From Terrabacter sp. Root85 (GTDB lineage: Bacteria > Actinomycetota > Actinomycetes > Actinomycetales > Dermatophilaceae), in the NCBI RefSeq assembly GCF_001429185.1, contig NZ_LMIW01000009.1, positions 1 to 64,000 of the forward strand: DNA of 64,000 nucleotides. Reading direction: 5' to 3'. The notes under the pieces were generated by a model. It was not told the DNA's origin. It was given only the letters and a program-made list of their open reading frames with translations, and ran no database searches. A program made the position numbers and the translations under genes. Position 1 is the first letter of the stretch. Each line of letters starts with the position of its first letter. This document shows positions 37,671 to 45,963 of this stretch, one piece after another.

Positions 37671-38312
37671 TCAGCGCTCGGGGCGCCAGAGCTGCACGGA
37701 CGCCACCGGCTCGAAGCCGGCCGCGAGGAACGCGCGCAGGGCGCGGGCGTTGCCGGGCGCGCAGGCCGCGACGACGACGTCGCCCTCGTCGATGAGGGTC
37801 AGGGCGTCGCGGACGACGTCGGTCCCGACGTGGTCCTTGGACGGATCGGTCTCGAGGCCCACCTCGGGCAGTCCGCCCAGCCCCGTCGAGAGGGTCACGA
37901 GCGTGTGGTCGTCGGGGGCGGCATACCCGAAGGTCGTGACGTCGCTGCGCACGGAGGTCGCGTGCTGGGCGCGGGGGTGGTTGCGCAGGTCGCTGCGCGG
38001 CACGAGCGCGGGCTCGCCGCCGGCTCCGCGGGCCACGAGGATGAGGTCGAGGGCGTCGATCCAGCCGGTGCCGGCCAGGCGCGAGACGAGGCGCGGGTTG
38101 CTCGCGCCGCCGAAGCCGTCCGGGCTCAAGGAGTCCAGGGTGCCGTCCGAGACGTCGTCGTCGACGGCGAGGTAGGCGTGCCCGGTGAAGGCGACGACGC
38201 CCTCGACGCCGGGCCGCCACGGCTCGACGCGCTGCCACGCGCCGTCGACGGTCGGGAAGTCGCCGCCTGCGGCCTTGCTGAGGACTTCGGCAATGGGGTG
38301 CACGGCGTCCAT
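37671..38312 (-). CDS. GNAT-like N-acetyltransferase-fold protein
   Basis: The C-terminal half follows the GNAT pattern: VGLETDPSKDHVGTDVVRDALTLIDEGDVVVAACAPGNARALRAFLAAGFEPVASVQLWRPE, with the acyl-CoA pocket and the NARALRAFLAAGF helix-strand. The N-terminal half (AYLAVDDDVSDGTLDSLSPDGFGGASNPRLVSRLAGTGW) is also of a type seen in double-domain GNAT proteins. The acceptor is unknown. ATG 38312 has only a weak ribosome-binding site (GGCGGG). Confidence 0.78.
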   Translation of the reverse strand: MDAVHPIAEVLSKAAGGDFPTVDGAWQRVEPWRPGVEGVVAFTGHAYLAVDDDVSDGTLDSLSPDGFGGASNPRLVSRLAGTGWIDALDLILVARGAGGEPALVPRSDLRNHPRAQHATSVRSDVTTFGYAAPDDHTLVTLSTGLGGLPEVGLETDPSKDHVGTDVVRDALTLIDEGDVVVAACAPGNARALRAFLAAGFEPVASVQLWRPER

Positions 38313-38438
38313 CAAACCCGCCGCGTCGACCCGGCGCCCGCCGGGGTCCACCTGTTGGCACCCGGCCGCCGCGCGCCCGCCGCGCGCCCGCCGCGCTCCC
38401 TCTGCTCGCCCGACACCCCCGCCGGGTAGGTTGTGGCC

Positions 38439-39551
38439 ATGTCCCGACCGCACGCGGCCGCCATCGTGGAGGACGCCGTCCACGAGCAGGTCGAGCGCGT
38501 GCTCCGCAGCCGCGGCTGGGGCAACCGGGTCATCACCCACGTGGGCTACGGCTCGTCCTCCTTCGTCCGTGTCTATGCGCGGATCCTCCTCGGGCGCAAG
38601 GGCCGTGAGGACGTCGAGGGTCCGGAGGCCAGGCAGGACGCGACCGGTGCCCTCAGCCCGGCCCACTACGACCGGGGTTGGCGCGCCTTCATCACCTCGC
38701 CCGCGACGGGCGTCCCGGTCAAGGTCACCGCCGGTGACCGTGAGGTCTACGGCCGGTCCGACCGCGGCGGACACGTCGACATCGTCGCCCGCGACCACGG
38801 CCTCGCCCCGGGCTGGCAGCAGGTGGTCGTCGAGGTGCAGGGCACCGACCCCGTCGCGGCAGACGTCTTCATCGTCGCCGACGGCGTGACGCACGGCATC
38901 GTCAGCGACATCGACGACACCGTCATCACGACGATGCTGCCCCGCCCGATGATCGCGGCGTTCAACACCTTCGTCCGCAGGGGCAAGGCGCGTCACGCGG
39001 TGTCGGGCATGGCGCCGATGTACCGCCGCATCCTCTCGGCGCACCCGGGCGCGCCCATCGTCTACGTGTCGACCGGCGCCTGGAACGCCGCCGCCACCCT
39101 CAACCGCTTCCTCGTCGAGAACGGCTTCCCGCTCGGTCCGCTCATGCTCACCGACTGGGGGCCCACCAACACCGGGTGGTTCCGCAGCGGACAGGCGCAC
39201 AAGCGCACCTGCCTCGACCGCCTCGCCCGCGACTTCCCCGAGATCACGTGGCTGCTCGTCGGCGACGACGGCCAGCACGACCCCCAGATCTACGCCGACT
39301 TCGCCGAGGCGCGCCCCGACCGCGTCGACGCCATCTGCATCCGGCACCTGTCGCCGACCGAGCAGGTGCTCTCCAACCCGATGAAGATCGACTCGCCCAT
39401 CCGTCCCTGGGCGTCGCGGTCCGTGCCGACGTTCTCGGCTGCGGACGGGCACGGGATGCTCCGCGTCCTCGAGGGCGCCGGCAAGGTCGGCGAGGTCGTC
39501 GCGGCCGACGAGCAGCCCTCGCGTCCGGGCCGTTCCGTCGGCTCCGGGTGA
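38439..39551 (+). CDS. App1-type phosphatase (DUF2183)
   Basis: The 370-residue protein has the App1 catalytic region with HAD-like motifs SDIDDTVITTML (about residue 155), YVSTGAWNAAATLNRFL and WLLVGDDGQHDPQIYADFA. Yeast App1 is a phosphatidate phosphatase; bacterial homologues are largely uncharacterised. ATG 38439 is preferred over GTG 38433 because TAGGTT (38427-38432) then lies six bases upstream as a -10 box. It is followed after 12 bases by the DNA glycosylase gene. Confidence 0.87.
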   Translation: MSRPHAAAIVEDAVHEQVERVLRSRGWGNRVITHVGYGSSSFVRVYARILLGRKGREDVEGPEARQDATGALSPAHYDRGWRAFITSPATGVPVKVTAGDREVYGRSDRGGHVDIVARDHGLAPGWQQVVVEVQGTDPVAADVFIVADGVTHGIVSDIDDTVITTMLPRPMIAAFNTFVRRGKARHAVSGMAPMYRRILSAHPGAPIVYVSTGAWNAAATLNRFLVENGFPLGPLMLTDWGPTNTGWFRSGQAHKRTCLDRLARDFPEITWLLVGDDGQHDPQIYADFAEARPDRVDAICIRHLSPTEQVLSNPMKIDSPIRPWASRSVPTFSAADGHGMLRVLEGAGKVGEVVAADEQPSRPGRSVGSG

Positions 39552-39563
39552 CAGACTGGGGCC

Positions 39564-40424
39564 ATGCCTGAGCTGCCGGAGGTGCAGGCGCTCGTCGACT
39601 TCCTCGCCGAGCGGACGGACGGCCTTGCCGTCACGAAGGTCGAGCTCGCCTCGTTCAGCGTGCTCAAGACGTTCAACCCGCCACCGCAGGCGCTCGAGGG
39701 CGCACCCATCGACGGCGTCCACCGCCACGGCAAGTTCCTCGACATCGACGCCGACGGCACCCACCTCGTCTTCCACCTCGCGCGGGCCGGCTGGCTGCGC
39801 TGGTCCGACCAGCTGCCGATGACCGTCCTGCGACCGGGCAAGTCACCGATCGCGCTCCGGGTGCGGTTGTCCGACGGCTCCGGTTTCGACCTGACCGAGG
39901 CCGGCACGAAGAAGTCGCTCGCGGCCTACATCGTCACCGACCCGGCCCAGGTGCCCGGCATCGCGCGCCTCGGTCCCGACCCGATGGCCGACGACTTCAC
40001 GCTCGAGCAGTTCCGCTCGATGCTCGAGGGCCGGCGCACGCAGATCAAGGGACTGCTGCGCGACCAGGAGTTCATCGCCGGCGTCGGCAACGCCTACTCC
40101 GACGAGATCCTCCACGTCGCCAAGATCAGCCCGTTCGCCATCGCGGGCACGCTCGCCCCCGAGGTGGTCGACCGGTTGTATGCCGCCCTGCGCGACACGC
40201 TGAAGAGCGCGGTCACGACGGCGTCGGGCAAGCCGGCCAAGGAGCTCAAGGACGCCAAGCGCGCGGGCATGCGGGTCCACGCGCGCACCGGCCAGCTGTG
40301 CCCGGAGTGCGGCGACGTCGTCCGCGAGGTGTCGTTCGCCGACACGTCGCTGCAGTACTGCGCCACCTGCCAGACCGGCGGCAAGCCGCTCGCCGACCGA
40401 CGGATGTCCAAGCTGCTCAAGTGA
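39564..40424 (+). CDS. Fpg/Nei-family DNA glycosylase
   Basis: The 286-residue enzyme keeps the catalytic start PELPEVQAL (Pro2 nucleophile, Glu3), the H2TH region (IKGLLRDQEFIAGVGNAYSDEILHVAKISPF) and a C-terminal zinc finger with CPECG and CATCQ (about residues 245-268). It removes oxidised bases and nicks at abasic sites. The Lys57-equivalent appears in HRHGKFLDID. Which lesion it prefers (Fpg or Nei type) is not certain. CAGACT six bases before the ATG may be a -10 box. Confidence 0.9.
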   Translation: MPELPEVQALVDFLAERTDGLAVTKVELASFSVLKTFNPPPQALEGAPIDGVHRHGKFLDIDADGTHLVFHLARAGWLRWSDQLPMTVLRPGKSPIALRVRLSDGSGFDLTEAGTKKSLAAYIVTDPAQVPGIARLGPDPMADDFTLEQFRSMLEGRRTQIKGLLRDQEFIAGVGNAYSDEILHVAKISPFAIAGTLAPEVVDRLYAALRDTLKSAVTTASGKPAKELKDAKRAGMRVHARTGQLCPECGDVVREVSFADTSLQYCATCQTGGKPLADRRMSKLLK

Positions 40425-40505
40425 GCACGTCCCGTCAGGCATGACGGCCCGGCGCGGATTCGTCCGGAATGCAACGCTTCCGGTCTCGTGGTTGTCTTCA
40501 TCGTC

Positions 40506-41288
40506 ATGAAGCCGTTGACCCACCACGTCCTGCGCGGTCCCCTCCACCCGGTTCGTCCCGGTCGAGCATTCGTCGCGCTCGCCCTCGGATCCGTGCTCGT
40601 CACGAGTGCCTGCGGGCAGGCGACGCCGTCACCCGGGGCCGCCACGCCCGCCGGTGGCGACGGTCCGTCGGCCACGGCCGGCTCGACGGTCGACGCCGGC
40701 GCGGGCGCCGAGACGGCGACGTCGGGCGACGTGCGCCTCGAGGCGACGATGGCGCCGGGAGGGCCCGAGGTGGGCGCGACGGGTGCCGGCATCGCGGCGA
40801 GTCCCGGCCTCGTCGTCGACTACACGCTGACCAACACGGGCACGAAGCCCGTCCTCGCCTACGACGTCGTGCCCGCCGACCTCGGCAGCGCGACGCTGCC
40901 CATGGACGTCGATGCCAAGCACGCGTGGGTCTACGAGGAGTCCGGCGTCCTCCGCCTCAGCAAGCAGGGTTTCGCTCCCGGCCCGAACGTCCGCTTCGCG
41001 GCGGCGCCCGTCATGGGCGGCCACACGATCGCGCCCGGTGCCAGCATCACCGGGAAGGCGTATGCCGTGTCGCCGCCGACGCTCGACGTGCCGGGTGACT
41101 CCTTCGAGGCCCCGCGGACCCCGGTCGACCCGGCCGTCAAGCAGTGGCAGTTCTGCGTCCAGGTCTCCGATCGTGCCGGGCAGGCCCGACCGTCCGCGGT
41201 CGGCGGCGGCGTCCTCGAGGCGGCCTCCGCGGCGCCGCAGGGCGACGAGCTCGTCTGCACCCCACCGTCGACGATCCCGGTCGCCTGA
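40506..41288 (+). CDS. lipoprotein of unknown function
   Basis: The 260-residue precursor has a lipoprotein signal (GRAFVALALGSVLVTSACGQ, lipobox TSAC) followed by a Pro/Ala/Gly-rich spacer. The mature part is a beta-sandwich-like domain (LVVDYTLTNTGTKPVLAYDVVPADLG ... RFAAAPVMGGHTIAPGASITGKAYAV), similar in pattern to DUF4352-type extracellular domains. No ribosome-binding site precedes ATG 40506; GTG 40488 is an alternative. An inverted repeat CCGGAA/TTCCGG (40464-40483) lies upstream and may be an operator. Confidence 0.8.
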   Translation: MKPLTHHVLRGPLHPVRPGRAFVALALGSVLVTSACGQATPSPGAATPAGGDGPSATAGSTVDAGAGAETATSGDVRLEATMAPGGPEVGATGAGIAASPGLVVDYTLTNTGTKPVLAYDVVPADLGSATLPMDVDAKHAWVYEESGVLRLSKQGFAPGPNVRFAAAPVMGGHTIAPGASITGKAYAVSPPTLDVPGDSFEAPRTPVDPAVKQWQFCVQVSDRAGQARPSAVGGGVLEAASAAPQGDELVCTPPSTIPVA

Positions 41289-41292
41289 CGGG

Positions 41293-41784
41293 TCAGAGGT
41301 GGATCGAGACGTGGCCGCCGTTCGCGATGCCCAGGCAGCTGAAGAGCATGAAGGATCCGGGCCAGGCCGCGGCGGCGGCCAGGCACCACGTCTTGACCGA
41401 CCGTGAGGCGGCCCGCGCCCCGTCCCAGTCGCCGAGGGCCCACTTCGCGTTGACCTGGGTGGACTTGATGATCGCGACGATCCCGAAGGGCGTGAAGCAG
41501 CAGATCGTGCACAGGATCGCCCAGCCGAGGCGGGTCGGCGGTGGCGGGGCCTGGCCGCTGCGGGGGCCCACCCACTCGGCGATGGGGGTGGAGGCATACG
41601 GCAGCGGGTCGACCCGGCCTGCGGGCGGCGGCAGCGGGACGGGCGGCGGCATCACCGGTGAGATCGGCGCGCTCGGCGCGCTCGGCGCGCTCGGGGCGCT
41701 CGAGGCCGTGGCGTCCGGCGACTCGAGGTCGGGCAGCCACTGCGACCAGGTGTCCTGCGTGGGATCGGGTCGACGGTCGTCCAT
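41293..41784 (-). CDS. CD225/dispanin-family membrane protein
   Basis: The 163-residue protein has a Pro/Ser-rich cytoplasmic N-terminus with APSAPSAPSAP repeats and PLPPPAG, then the CD225 core: LGWAILCTICCFTPFGIVAIIKSTQVNAKWALGDWDGARAASRSVKTWCLAAAA, and a second membrane helix. CD225 proteins are two-helix membrane proteins; the family includes the interferon-induced transmembrane proteins and many bacterial members of unknown role. AGGAG precedes the ATG. Confidence 0.85.
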   Translation of the reverse strand: MDDRRPDPTQDTWSQWLPDLESPDATASSAPSAPSAPSAPISPVMPPPVPLPPPAGRVDPLPYASTPIAEWVGPRSGQAPPPPTRLGWAILCTICCFTPFGIVAIIKSTQVNAKWALGDWDGARAASRSVKTWCLAAAAAWPGSFMLFSCLGIANGGHVSIHL

Positions 41785-41894
41785 GGTCCGGGTGCTCCTG
41801 GCTCGGCGGGTCGGTCACTGGTGAGACCCGTCAGGAGCGACAGCGTTACACGGAGAAGACGCGTGCGGGTGTGAACCGGACGAATCGCCCCGAG

Positions 41895-42215
41895 TCAGAT
41901 GATGGTGGGGTCGCCGTCCGCGCTGAGCTGCTTGCCGGCCCGCTCCCACTCGAGCATCCCGCCCTCGACGTTGGCGACGTCGTAGCCCTGGTGCACGAGC
42001 CACTGGACAGCGCGGGCCGACCGGCCGCCCATCCGGCAGACGATGGCGACGGTGTCGTCGGTCTCGGGCAGCTCGTCGATACGTGCCGGCAGCTCCGCGA
42101 GGGGGATGTGGATGGCGTTGGGGGCGTGGCCGGCGGCCCACTCGTCGGCCTCGCGGACGTCGACGAGGACGGCGTCGTCGGGCAGCTCGGACACGGTCGT
42201 CGTGGGGATGCTCAT
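41895..42215 (-). CDS. rhodanese-like domain protein
   Basis: A single rhodanese domain of 106 residues: DAVLVDVREADEWAAGHAPNAIHIPLAELPARIDELP, then the active-site loop IVCRMGGRSARAVQWL with the catalytic Cys. It can carry sulfane sulfur, perhaps relevant to the many Mo-cofactor genes in the window, though nothing links it directly. AGGATGG supports ATG 42215 over 42224. Confidence 0.88.
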   Translation of the reverse strand: MSIPTTTVSELPDDAVLVDVREADEWAAGHAPNAIHIPLAELPARIDELPETDDTVAIVCRMGGRSARAVQWLVHQGYDVANVEGGMLEWERAGKQLSADGDPTII

Positions 42216-42241
42216 GCCGTCCATCCTGACACGGGACCTCG

Positions 42242-43201
42242 TCATCCCACGCGTGCGGCGAGGGTGTTGAGCACGGCGGCGGCCTCGTCGGCGTCGTCGA
42301 CCGTGACGACGACGTCGGGCTCGCCGACGCGGTGCACGACGAGGGCCTCGCCGGCGCGGGTGACGTAGCCACGCCGGCCGTCGACGCCGATCCGCCAGCC
42401 CCAGCCGCCGAACTCGCGCAACGGGGAGACGGTCGTCGTCCCGGCCGACGCCACCCGCTCGAGCGGCACGCGGGACCACGAGAGCCCGGCGCTCGAGACC
42501 CGCAGGCCGGAGGCGTCGACCGTGACGCGCGCCGAGAGAGTGAGAGCGAGGAGAGCCCCGAGGGCGAGCGCCAGCAGCCAGACCCAGGCGAACCCGGCGA
42601 GCGCCACCCAGACGAGCGGTAGCGCGACGACGACCGCGAGCGCCGCCGTCGGGCCCACGCGCAGGCTCGCCCGCCCCGTCCACGCGAGCCGGGTCGTCGG
42701 TGTGACGTCGAGCCGAGGCTCGTCGGCGGGCAGGGGCGCGCGGGCACCGGTGACCTCGGGTGGCGTCGTGCGTCCCCAGCGCCAGAGCCCGACGGCGACG
42801 AGGGCGGTCAGCACGAGTGTCGGGACGGCCCACTGCGGCGGGAACGCCTGCGGGACCTGTCCCGGCCGCTGCGCGAGGAGGCCACCGAAGAGCACGCCGC
42901 CGAGGAACACGGCGAGGCCACCGGCGACGGCGGCGAGCGGACCCCGGGCGGAGCGGTGCATGAGCGCGCCGAGGCCGACGAGGGCCAGTGGCATCACCGT
43001 CGTGATGACGGCCGCGGTGACGACGGCCGCCCCGAAGGGCTGCCAGCGGTCCGGCTCGCCGTCCAGGCCCCAGTGGACGGCCACGGGGTCCGGCACCAGG
43101 TCGCGGACGGCATACGCCAGCCCGGTGCCGACCGCGGCCACGACGGGAGCCAGCACGGCGCTCGCGACCAGGGCGTGGGTCGGGCGGCGGTCGGTGGTCA
43201 T
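42242..43201 (-). CDS. DUF1648-domain membrane protein
   Basis: The 319-residue protein starts with a DUF1648-type region (VPDPVAVHWGLDGEPDRW after the first helix) and has about six hydrophobic helices (VTAAVITTVMPLALVGLGAL; LAAVAGGLAVFLGGVLFGGLLA; ALAVVVALPLVWVALAGFAWVWLLALALGALL). A C-terminal soluble strand-rich part follows (VTVDASGLRVSSAGLSWSRVPLERV ... REFGGWGWRIGVDGRRGYVTRAGEALVV). It overlaps the GntR gene by four bases, the frequent pairing of small GntR repressors with DUF1648 proteins. Confidence 0.85.
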   Translation of the reverse strand: MTTDRRPTHALVASAVLAPVVAAVGTGLAYAVRDLVPDPVAVHWGLDGEPDRWQPFGAAVVTAAVITTVMPLALVGLGALMHRSARGPLAAVAGGLAVFLGGVLFGGLLAQRPGQVPQAFPPQWAVPTLVLTALVAVGLWRWGRTTPPEVTGARAPLPADEPRLDVTPTTRLAWTGRASLRVGPTAALAVVVALPLVWVALAGFAWVWLLALALGALLALTLSARVTVDASGLRVSSAGLSWSRVPLERVASAGTTTVSPLREFGGWGWRIGVDGRRGYVTRAGEALVVHRVGEPDVVVTVDDADEAAAVLNTLAARVG

Positions 43202-43554
43202 CGCTGGAACTCGCTCTCGATGAGTCGGGTGAGGTCGGCCGGGGTGGCGCCGACGAGCCGAGCCTCGGCGACGAGCTCGGCGACGAGGGTGCGCAGCCGC
43301 GCGTCACCTCCGGGGTCGGAGGTGCTGACGACGGCCCCGCGGCCGCGGCGCAGGTCGATGAGCCCCTCGTCCCGGAGGGACTGGTAGGCGCGGAGCACCG
43401 TGTGGAGGTTGACGTCGAGCACGCCGGCGACCTCCTTGGCCGAGGGCAGGCGGTCGCCCTTCGCGAGGCGTCCGGAGGCCATCTCGCGTCGGACGCAGGC
43501 GGCCACCTGCACGTGCAACGCCGTGCTCGACGTGGGGTCCACCTGCCACAACAT
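43198..43554 (-). CDS. small GntR regulator, YhcF/YtrA type
   Basis: The 118-residue protein is a GntR winged helix (STALHVQVAACVRREMASGRLAKGDRLPSAKEVAGVLDVNLHTVLRAYQSLRDEGLIDLRRGRGAVV) with a short C-terminal dimer helix, as in the YtrA subfamily that represses neighbouring membrane-protein genes. It is first in an operon with the DUF1648 gene. A perfect inverted repeat sits just before its ATG. Confidence 0.9.
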   Translation of the reverse strand: MLWQVDPTSSTALHVQVAACVRREMASGRLAKGDRLPSAKEVAGVLDVNLHTVLRAYQSLRDEGLIDLRRGRGAVVSTSDPGGDARLRTLVAELVAEARLVGATPADLTRLIESEFQR

Positions 43555-43556
43555 AG

Positions 43557-43573
43557 TTCTAGTATCACTAGAA
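43557..43573. promoter_or_regulatory. GntR-type operator
   Basis: TTCTAGT and ACTAGAA are perfect arms around ATC, three bases before the GntR start codon and inside an AT-rich island. GATACT on the minus strand could be the -10 box inside the operator, so the repressor would block its own promoter. It also lies 35 bases before pdxY. Confidence 0.8.
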
Positions 43574-43608
43574 ATAGATCGTCAAGACAAGCGGCTAGGG
43601 TGGAGGCC

Positions 43609-44457
43609 GTGAAGATCCTGTCGATCCAGTCCCACGTCGCCTACGGTCACGCCGGCAACTCGGCCGCGGTCTTCCCGCTCCAGCGGCTCGGGCACGAGGT
43701 CTATCCCGTGCTCACGGTCACCTTCTCCAACCACACCGGCTACGGCTCGACGCGAGGCCCGCTCATCGCGCCCGCCGACGTCGCGGCCGTCATCGACGGC
43801 GTCGAGGAGCGGGGGGCCTTCCCGGCCATCGACGCGGTGCTCTCCGGCTACCAGGGCGCCGAGGCGGTCGGCGAGGTCGTCCTCGACGCCGTCGCGCGGG
43901 TCAAGGCGGCCAACCCCGCCGCGGTCTACTGCTGCGACCCGGTCATGGGCGACGTCGGCCGCGGCTTCTTCGTGCGCGAGGGCATCCCCGAGTACATGCG
44001 CGACCACGTCGTGCCGAAGGCCGACATCGTCACGCCCAACCTGTTCGAGCTCGAGTTCCTCGTCGGTCGCCCGGTGTCGACGCAGGCCGACCTCGTCGCC
44101 GCGGCGCGCGAGCTCGTCGCGCAGGGGCCGAGCGTCGTCCTCGTGACGAGCGCGCTGACCTCCGACACGCCTGAGGGCTCGATCCAGATGGCGTGCGTCA
44201 CCGCCGACGACGCCTGGGTCGTGACGACCCCGATGCTGCCGATGACGGTGCGCGGCGGTGGTGACGTGACCGCTGCGGTGTTCCTCGCGCACTACCTGAC
44301 GGACGGCCCGGAAGTGGCCCTGCGCCGCACCGCGGCGACGATGTATGCCGTGCTCGAGCGCACCCACGCGAGCGGCTCGGACGAGATGCTCCTCGTCGCC
44401 GAGCAGGACGCGATCGCGCACCCCGACGAAGTTTTTGAAATCTCTTCGATCAGTTGA
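43609..44457 (+). CDS. pdxY: pyridoxal kinase
   Basis: The 282-residue ribokinase-fold enzyme has ILSIQSHVAYGHAGNSAAVFPLQRLG at the start, CDPVMGD near residue 105, TPNLFELEFL near 144 and the catalytic GGGDVTAAVFLAHYL (Asp near 224). It phosphorylates pyridoxal to PLP. TAGGGT (43596-43601) is seven bases before GTG, so it is probably leaderless. The last ten codons (…VFEISSIS) use AT-rich codons unlike the rest of the gene. Confidence 0.92.
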   Translation: MKILSIQSHVAYGHAGNSAAVFPLQRLGHEVYPVLTVTFSNHTGYGSTRGPLIAPADVAAVIDGVEERGAFPAIDAVLSGYQGAEAVGEVVLDAVARVKAANPAAVYCCDPVMGDVGRGFFVREGIPEYMRDHVVPKADIVTPNLFELEFLVGRPVSTQADLVAAARELVAQGPSVVLVTSALTSDTPEGSIQMACVTADDAWVVTTPMLPMTVRGGGDVTAAVFLAHYLTDGPEVALRRTAATMYAVLERTHASGSDEMLLVAEQDAIAHPDEVFEISSIS

Positions 44458-44484
44458 CCGTTTCGCCCCAGAGCGCGTTATAGT
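44454..44484 (+). promoter_or_regulatory. strong sigma-70-like promoter overlapping the pdxY stop
   Basis: TTGACC (44454-44459) and TATAGT (44479-44484) are separated by 19 bases. This is one of the best consensus promoters in the window. The expected start of transcription is close to 44491. Confidence 0.6.
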
Positions 44485-44490
44485 CGCAAC

Positions 44491-44537
44491 GCGCCGTTCC
44501 GCATGACCACCCCTGACCGTGCGGAACGGCGCTTTTT
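44491..44537 (+). ncRNA. possible 47-nt hairpin transcript / intrinsic terminator
   Basis: GCGCCGTTCCGCA (44491-44503) pairs perfectly with 44520-44532 and is followed by TTTTT. This is a classic intrinsic terminator, rare in this GC-rich window. It begins where the 44454 promoter should start transcription. It may be simply the pdxY terminator, or a tiny RNA or attenuator. Confidence 0.5.
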
Positions 44538-44571
44538 CATGCCTGAATTCAGTGGAATCCGAATCAAATGA
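44503..44571 (+). CDS. possible 22-codon leader peptide overlapping the terminator
   Basis: ATG 44503 opens a frame MTTPDRAERRFFMPEFSGIR plus IK, ending in TGA at 44569-44571, about 12 bases after the expected transcription start. It crosses the terminator stem and T-tract, so ribosome position could decide whether the hairpin forms. No ribosome-binding site is possible in so short a leader. It may be chance. Confidence 0.25.
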   Translation: MTTPDRAERRFFMPEFSGIRIK

Positions 44572-44691
44572 CTTCGGTATCCATGGAGTCGGTGTCGGCC
44601 TCGCGCTCCGCCCCGGCGTTCGGACGACGCGCCGATCAGGGTCGATCGGGATGTCTCAGGTTTTCGGTAGAGATGCGTATAGCCTCCGATC

Positions 44692-45960
44692 GTGGACCCG
44701 ATCACGAACCCGTACGCCCCGGGGGCGGGCCAGCGCCCGCCCGAGCTCGCCGGCCGTGACGAGCAGCTGCGCACCTTCGACGTCGTGCTCGAGCGCATCG
44801 CCCGCGGACGCTCCGAGCGCTCGATCGTCCTCACCGGCCTGCGCGGCGTCGGCAAGACCGTCCTGCTCAACGCCCTGCGCAGCTCGGCCGTGCGGGCCGA
44901 CTGGGGCACGGGCAAGTTCGAGGCCCGCCCCGACCAGCGGCTGCGGCGACCGCTTGCCGCGGCCGCGCACCAGGCCGTGCGCGAGCTCGGTCACCCGCGC
45001 GGCGAGGACGTCGACCACGTGCTCGGCATCATCAAGGCCTTCGCGCTGCGTGACGCCCCGACGGGCGCGAAGCTGCGTGACAAGTGGCAGCCGGGCATCG
45101 ATGTCCCGGCCGTCACCGGCCGCGCCGACTCGGGCGACATCGAGATCGACCTCGTCGAGCTCTTCACCGACATCGGTGGCCTCGCCGCCGACGTCGGCAA
45201 GGGCGTCGCCGTCTTCATCGACGAGATGCAGGACCTCGACCCGGACGACGTGTCGGCGCTCTGCGCGGCGTGCCACGAGATCTCGCAGTCGGGTCTGCCC
45301 GTCATCGTCGTCGGTGCCGGCCTGCCCCACCTGCCCGCGGTGCTCTCGGCCTCGAAGTCCTACTCCGAGAGGCTCTTCCGCTACTCGCGCATCGACCGGC
45401 TGCCTCGCGACTCCGCCGACCGCGCCCTCGTCGGCCCGGCCACCGAGGAAGGGTGCGAGTTCACGCCCGAGGCGCTCGACGAGATGTATGCCGTGACGGC
45501 CGGCTACCCGTACTTCATCCAGGCCTACGGCAAGGTCGTGTGGGATGTCGCGCCCTCCTCACCCGTGACCGCCCAGGACATCCGGGTCGCGGTGCCCGAG
45601 GCCGAGTCCGAGCTCGCCGTCGGCTTCTTCGGCTCACGCTTCGAGCGGGCGACGCCGGCCGAGCGCGAGTACCTCCGGGCCATGGCCGACGCGGCCCTCG
45701 TCAACCCGCCCGCAGGGGAGGGGGACGCGGAGGGGAGCGACGCAACGATCGCGGTCGAGACGGCATACGTCCGCGACGGGGTGACCGAGCGCGAGGCCGT
45801 GCCGACGTCCGCCGTGGCGGAGGTGCTGGGGCGCAAGCCGCAGTCGCTGTCGCCGGCGCGCGACGCCCTCATCAAGAAGGGCCTCATCTACTCCGGCGAG
45901 CGCGGCCTCATCGCCTTCACGGTGCCCCACTTCGGGCGGTACCTGCGCACCCAGTCCTGA
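44692..45960 (+). CDS. AAA-type ATP-binding protein (AAA_16/ORC-like)
   Basis: The 422-residue P-loop ATPase has Walker A VLTGLRGVGKTVLLN (about residue 50) and Walker B VAVFIDEMQDLD (about 180), then GLPVIVVGAGLPHLP and a winged-helix-like C-terminus (AVAEVLGRKPQSLSPARDALIKKGLIYSGERGLIAFTVPHF). This layout fits the ATPase/Cdc6-like group of unknown role that is widespread in actinobacteria. TATAGC (44678-44683) lies eight bases before GTG, giving a leaderless start. Confidence 0.87.
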   Translation: MDPITNPYAPGAGQRPPELAGRDEQLRTFDVVLERIARGRSERSIVLTGLRGVGKTVLLNALRSSAVRADWGTGKFEARPDQRLRRPLAAAAHQAVRELGHPRGEDVDHVLGIIKAFALRDAPTGAKLRDKWQPGIDVPAVTGRADSGDIEIDLVELFTDIGGLAADVGKGVAVFIDEMQDLDPDDVSALCAACHEISQSGLPVIVVGAGLPHLPAVLSASKSYSERLFRYSRIDRLPRDSADRALVGPATEEGCEFTPEALDEMYAVTAGYPYFIQAYGKVVWDVAPSSPVTAQDIRVAVPEAESELAVGFFGSRFERATPAEREYLRAMADAALVNPPAGEGDAEGSDATIAVETAYVRDGVTEREAVPTSAVAEVLGRKPQSLSPARDALIKKGLIYSGERGLIAFTVPHFGRYLRTQS

Positions 45961-45963
45961 GGG

